DNA of 64,000 nt, taken from assembly GCF_000631985.1 (NCBI RefSeq), contig NZ_JFYN01000013.1:1-64000 (forward strand), in the 5' to 3' direction. Under the pieces are notes generated by a model that was not told the DNA's origin, did not search any database, and worked only from the letters and a program-made list of their open reading frames with translations. Shown piece after piece: positions 63,001 to 64,000 of this stretch (within the stretch, counting starts at the first letter, position 1; each line of letters starts with the position of its first letter). Position numbers and translations under genes: made by a program. This DNA is from Pseudomonas sp. RIT288. GTDB lineage: Bacteria; Pseudomonadota; Gammaproteobacteria; Pseudomonadales; Pseudomonadaceae.

Positions 63001-64000
63001 AACTGGCGCAAGCGGTCGCCACCAATCAGCAAGGTGCGCAAAGTCGGGTGATCGAGGTTCTGGCTGAACGCGTATTCAGCGATCGGCGTTGGCAGGAAGC
63101 TCACCTCCAGCGGTTGCCCGCGCCACCATTCGAGCAACGCGTCGATGTCTTCGGTGCCGTCATGGGTCGGCGCCAAGTGCACCGTCGCGCCCACACACAG
63201 GGCCGGCCAGACTTCCCACGCCATCGCATCGAAGCCAAACCCGGCAAGGCTTGAGGTGTGGCTGCCGGCGCGTAAATCGAACGCTTCACAGTGCCAGTCG
63301 ACCAGATTGGACAGCGTCTGATGCTCGACCATGACCCCTTTGGGCAGACCGGTCGAACCCGAGGTGTAGATCACGTAGGCCAAATGCGCAGCGCTCAGTC
63401 CCGGCACCGCAGGGTTGTGCTGCGCCTGCGCCGGCCATGCGCACAGGTCGACATCGATCACTGGCACGGTCAGCGCCGGTAGTCTCTCGTGCAGATCGCT
63501 TTGAGTGAGCACCGCGACCGGCGCGCTGTCGCCGAGCAAATAGCTGATCCGCTCGGCGGGATGCGCCGGATCGATCGGCACATAGCCGGCGCCTGCCTTG
63601 AGGATGGCGACCAGACCGACCAACGTATCCAGCCCTCGGCGGGCGACGATGGCCACACGATCATCAGGTTTCACGCCTGATTCGATCAAGTGATGCGCCA
63701 GCGCATTGGCCTGGCGATTGAGCTGCAAGTAAGTCAGCGGCTGCCCCGCAAATAGCGCTGCCACGGCCTGCGGACGCTCGGCAACCTGCTCTTCGAAACG
63801 TTGGGCAATCGTCAGCCCTCGGGGGTAGTCAGCCCCGGTCGTGTTGAAGCCCGCCAGCAACTGTTCACGCTCGTGCACCGGCAGGATCGACAACCGGTCA
63901 AAACCCACATGCGGCGTGTGCTCCAGCGCCCCGAGCAACACGCTTAACGCAGCCTGCATGTACCCGCAGATACGCTGCGCATCGATGCCGGCCCCGGCCA
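54048..64000 (-). CDS. Non-ribosomal peptide synthetase, terminal modules with tandem thioesterases (partial)
   Basis: The frame runs off the right edge, so only the C-terminal ~3316 aa are seen. With residue 1 at 63959 the order is: end of a C domain (1-20), A1 (~25-540), T1 (GGHSLLAMRM ~580), C (HHIVADG ~773), A2 (~1080-1590), T2 (~1632), C (HHIIADG ~1824), A3 (~2130-2640), T3 (~2686), TE1 (GWSFGG ~2814) and TE2 (GHSFGG ~3107). No epimerisation domains. Tandem TEs with downstream macAB are typical of Pseudomonas cyclic lipopeptide synthetases. Pocket residues read by alignment to GrsA: A1 DAWFLGNVVK (the known Leu code); A2 DAMFLGCTYK (no exact match, aliphatic-like, Val/Ile?); A3 DNWKLGMVDK (no match). 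The product is released by TE1 or TE2, probably as a lactone. Confidence 0.93.
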   Translation of the reverse strand, partial: AGAGIDAQRICGYMQAALSVLLGALEHTPHVGFDRLSILPVHEREQLLAGFNTTGADYPRGLTIAQRFEEQVAERPQAVAALFAGQPLTYLQLNRQANALAHHLIESGVKPDDRVAIVARRGLDTLVGLVAILKAGAGYVPIDPAHPAERISYLLGDSAPVAVLTQSDLHERLPALTVPVIDVDLCAWPAQAQHNPAVPGLSAAHLAYVIYTSGSTGLPKGVMVEHQTLSNLVDWHCEAFDLRAGSHTSSLAGFGFDAMAWEVWPALCVGATVHLAPTHDGTEDIDALLEWWRGQPLEVSFLPTPIAEYAFSQNLDHPTLRTLLIGGDRLRQFNRDQRFAVINNYGPTEATVVATSGRIDVGVALHIGKPVANAAVYLLDEQQRPVPMGVMGELYVGGAGVARGYLNRADLTAERFLHDPFSPLPNARMYRTGDLARWREDGSLDYLGRNDDQVKIRGMRIELGEIETRLNQLPGINEAVLLAREDQPGQPRLVAYFTEQPGAEPLAVGELREHLLAQLPDYMVPAAFVRLEALPLTANGKVDRKALPKPDLAALPTREYAVPQGQLETALAQIWAEVLQVEQVGRHDHFFELGGHSLLAMRMVSLIRQRLGVELALSELFADAQLSAVAEVLNRAGRSALPDIVPAPRDQALPMSFAQQRLWFLAQMAGGNSAYNIPLGLRLRGRLDVEALQRALTQIVARHETLRSRFVSIDDQAQVTIAPVDSGLLLQVEDLRQDPRAEATVQALLAQEAATAFDLQHDPLIRGRLMRLADEHHVLLLTVHHIVADGWSMGVLTRELMALYQAFSQGQPDPLPPLALQYGDYAAWQRRWLSGEVLQRQSDYWQQTLDGAPALLTLPTDRPRPAQQDFAGSSVEVRLDEHLSAGLKALSQRHGVTLFMTLMSAWSLLLSRLSGQSDVVIGSPVANRTRAEIEGLIGMFVNTLALRIDTSGEPSVATLLARVKARTLEAQAHQDLPFEQVVEIARPARSLAHSPLFQSTLSWDSSVGPHLALGDLSLEGIAAPGRVAKFDLTLTLGEVNGGIRGSLEYATALFDQATVERYVGYLQCLLAAMVNDEQTVLERVPLLAESERQRLLYDFNATAREYPQALTVHGIFQQQAAAHPKAVAAVHGEHSLSYFELNAQANRLAHHLISQGVHPGDHVAILLPRSLELLVAQLAIAKCAAAYVPLDINAPSERQAFMVEDCQAAALLTLSSEVIDYAAPRIDLDRLTLSGQPTHNPTLAQSSESLAYIMYTSGSTGTPKGVMVPHRAIGRLVLNNGYADFHAQDRVVFASNPAFDASTMDIWGPLLNGGRVVVIDHQTLLDPNAFGHELSASGATVLFVTTALFNQYVQLIPQALKGLRILLCGGERGDPAAFRRLLAEAPALRIVHCYGPTETTTYATTFEVHEVAENAESVPIGAPISNTQVYVLDVHQQPVPMGVTGELYIGGQGVALGYLNRADLTAEKFLQDPFSEQPGALLYRTGDLARWLAPGQLDCIGRNDDQVKIRGFRIELGEIENRLLNCHGIKEAVVLARRDGQDITRLVAYYTAHAGRLDSADLHAQLLARLPEYMVPSAWVQLDVLPLNNNGKVDRKALPAPTQAAMLSRVYVAPISALEDHLARIWAGLLQLEQVGRHDNFFELGGHSLLAMRMLSQVRQQLGVELTLAGLFANPELAAVAEVLSRAGRSTLPEILPAPRDQPLPLSFAQQRLWFLAQMDGGHSAYNIPVGLRLRGRLDEDALQRALARIVARHETLRSRFSQIDDQPQVLILPAETALLLAVEDLRQHPQADNALRGLIEEQACASFNLQHDALLRGRLVRLADDHHVLLLTLHHIIADGWSMGVLTRELAALYQAFSRGEDDPLPPLALQYTDYAVWQRRWLSGEVLQRQSDYWQQTLAGAPALLTLPTDRPRPLQQDYSGSRVDVVLDQHLSAGLKALCQRRAVTPYMVIMSAWAMLLSRLSGQSDVVIGSPVANRTRAEIEGLIGMFVNTLALRIDTSGEPSGEVLLARVKAQTLDAQAHQDLPFEQVVEISKPLRSLSHSALFQTMFSWDNNDGPSLTLGDLTLEGVAGESHFVKFDLSLSLGDSHDGIRGSLRYATALFDEATVQRFVGYFQRLLTALVNDDQAVLAQVPLLAPQEQQRLLIDFNASAVDCPLEQPLHGLFEAQVRRKPDAVALQSAQGNLTYCELNQRANRLARHLRAQGVQPDARVAICVERGLDLIVGLLGILKAGGAYVPLDPGYPAERLAYMLKDSTPVAVLVQTATRGLFDDAAATVIDLDQSTWQHLPDHDLQVPGLSASNLAYMIYTSGSTGLPKGVMIEHRSACNMVHWGSQKTPPTEHGALLQKAPLSFDNSVWEIFWPLCSGMRLVLARPDGNRDSAYVVQTIREQQVTVVKFVPALLQHFIEQDGVEQCTSLTDVLNGGGELSAALARQVRARLPWVRLHNMYGPTETTVDSTGWTLEPDMPVPDNVVPIGKVLSNSRLYVLDVYDQPVPQGVIGELHIGGVGVARGYHGLPEMQAERFIVSPFVPGDRLYRTGDLVRYNNDGELEFLGRNDFQIKLRGLRLEPGEIESRLIEHPAIRQAVVMVRDERLVAWYTVRAGVEVPSLETLRAHVLERLPEYMVPAAFVLLDALPLMPNDKVDRKALPEPGADAVINRPYVAPQGEVETALAQIWGEVLGVEQVGRHDNFFELGGHSLLAVKLVNLLQRAGLQLSLAELFQHPSIESAATLLSQDEALSQPDGLVVVRAGAHGTPLFLMHEFSGRDVYFPTLAQHIGGEFPIYGLPGVPLGQAQLRTLECMAQRMVGIIRSVQPHGPYRLAGWSFGGVLAHEVAQQLLGLDEPVEFIGMLDSYAPNPLAQDKAMWSGEGLDKRQLLGHCRGRSLMLGAESEAALAAVQALEAQVEQLDFLELFKRCQAQQLTDPELATVSAADAWHYFDREAAHRLALADYRVSPASQPIHLFRAQELIDGQSEPSPTRGWEERFDMGLLRCIDIPGDHRSMMKHPHIQALGQAITQALETLVTPEPTLYQPLLTIQTGQPGHAPIFCVPGAGDSVTGFIHLTEAIGPEWPIIGLQPRGLDGVNVPHSAVEAAAAFYLQAIEQIHPQGPLHLIGHSFGGWVAHAMAAQLQAAGREVASLTLIDSEAPGGDGTAGKPYTATAALQRLIDTLQLSCGKSLGIDPATFANADDTTQLRLLHAGMVRAGVLSERAAPNAMHGPVRTFASALRTVYQPRLAYTGPVRLVLVDDPTLDEWGNQREQAAVLEGWQRQVSDLAVWYGPGNHFTILKAPNVFSFAAWWHDGLALAVGQVLS

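Overview
The window is chromosomal DNA from a Pseudomonas of the P. fluorescens group. The evidence is a D-galactose dehydrogenase of the P. fluorescens type, Pseudomonas REP elements (GTAGGAGTGAGCCTGCTCGCGA and TGTGGGAGC types), DUF6124 proteins, the Pseudomonas rRNA-operon promoter architecture at the left edge, and a tandem-thioesterase NRPS followed by macAB, as in Pseudomonas lipopeptide clusters.

Layout. 1-353: two strong promoters firing leftward, almost certainly of an rRNA operon lying just outside the window. 354-7000: small metabolic genes (DCC-family oxidoreductase, saccharopine-dehydrogenase-like/DUF2269 pair, Tat-exported SMP-30 protein, acetyltransferase, NAD-dependent epimerase with a divergent MerR regulator, GFA-family protein). 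7000-10000: an apparent MerR regulon in which an Old Yellow Enzyme, a secreted DJ-1/PfpI protein and the MerR gene share one operator motif. 10000-18150: housekeeping and accessory genes (TrmK, LMW-phosphatase-like, DUF2986, methyltransferase, a composite pseudogene, GNAT, PhzF, DUF4337, a large MscS-type channel) ending in a REP cluster. 18160-22608: a sulfonate/nitrate/taurine-type ABC importer with an acyl-CoA-dehydrogenase-fold enzyme and an AhpD-like protein, opposite an AraC regulator. 23673-29605: two lipoproteins and a TonB-dependent receptor/APC permease pair.

30144-37896 is a tightly packed eight-gene leftward unit that joins an isopenicillin-N-synthase-like dioxygenase, a MetQNI-type importer, a ribose-type importer and a sulfite-oxidase-like molybdoenzyme. 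It is followed by galactose dehydrogenase. At 39311-40018 lie an orphan small ORF, a broken Fic gene, a C-rich tract and a 167-bp MITE with terminal inverted repeats and 10-bp target duplications.

40838-49294 is a low-oxygen stress island: an Anr/FNR paralogue, three tandem-domain universal stress proteins, an acetyltransferase, an alcohol dehydrogenase/69-aa/MgtC-DUF4010 operon and a LuxR regulator. Five sites resembling the Anr box (TTGAT-N4-ATCAA) sit in front of its transcription units. Two DUF6124 paralogues with a structured leader follow.

From 54048 to the right edge runs the 3' part of a giant NRPS (end of C, A-T, C-A-T, C-A-T, TE-TE) read leftward, followed by macA and macB, the likely exporter. 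The NRPS is incomplete because the window ends inside it.
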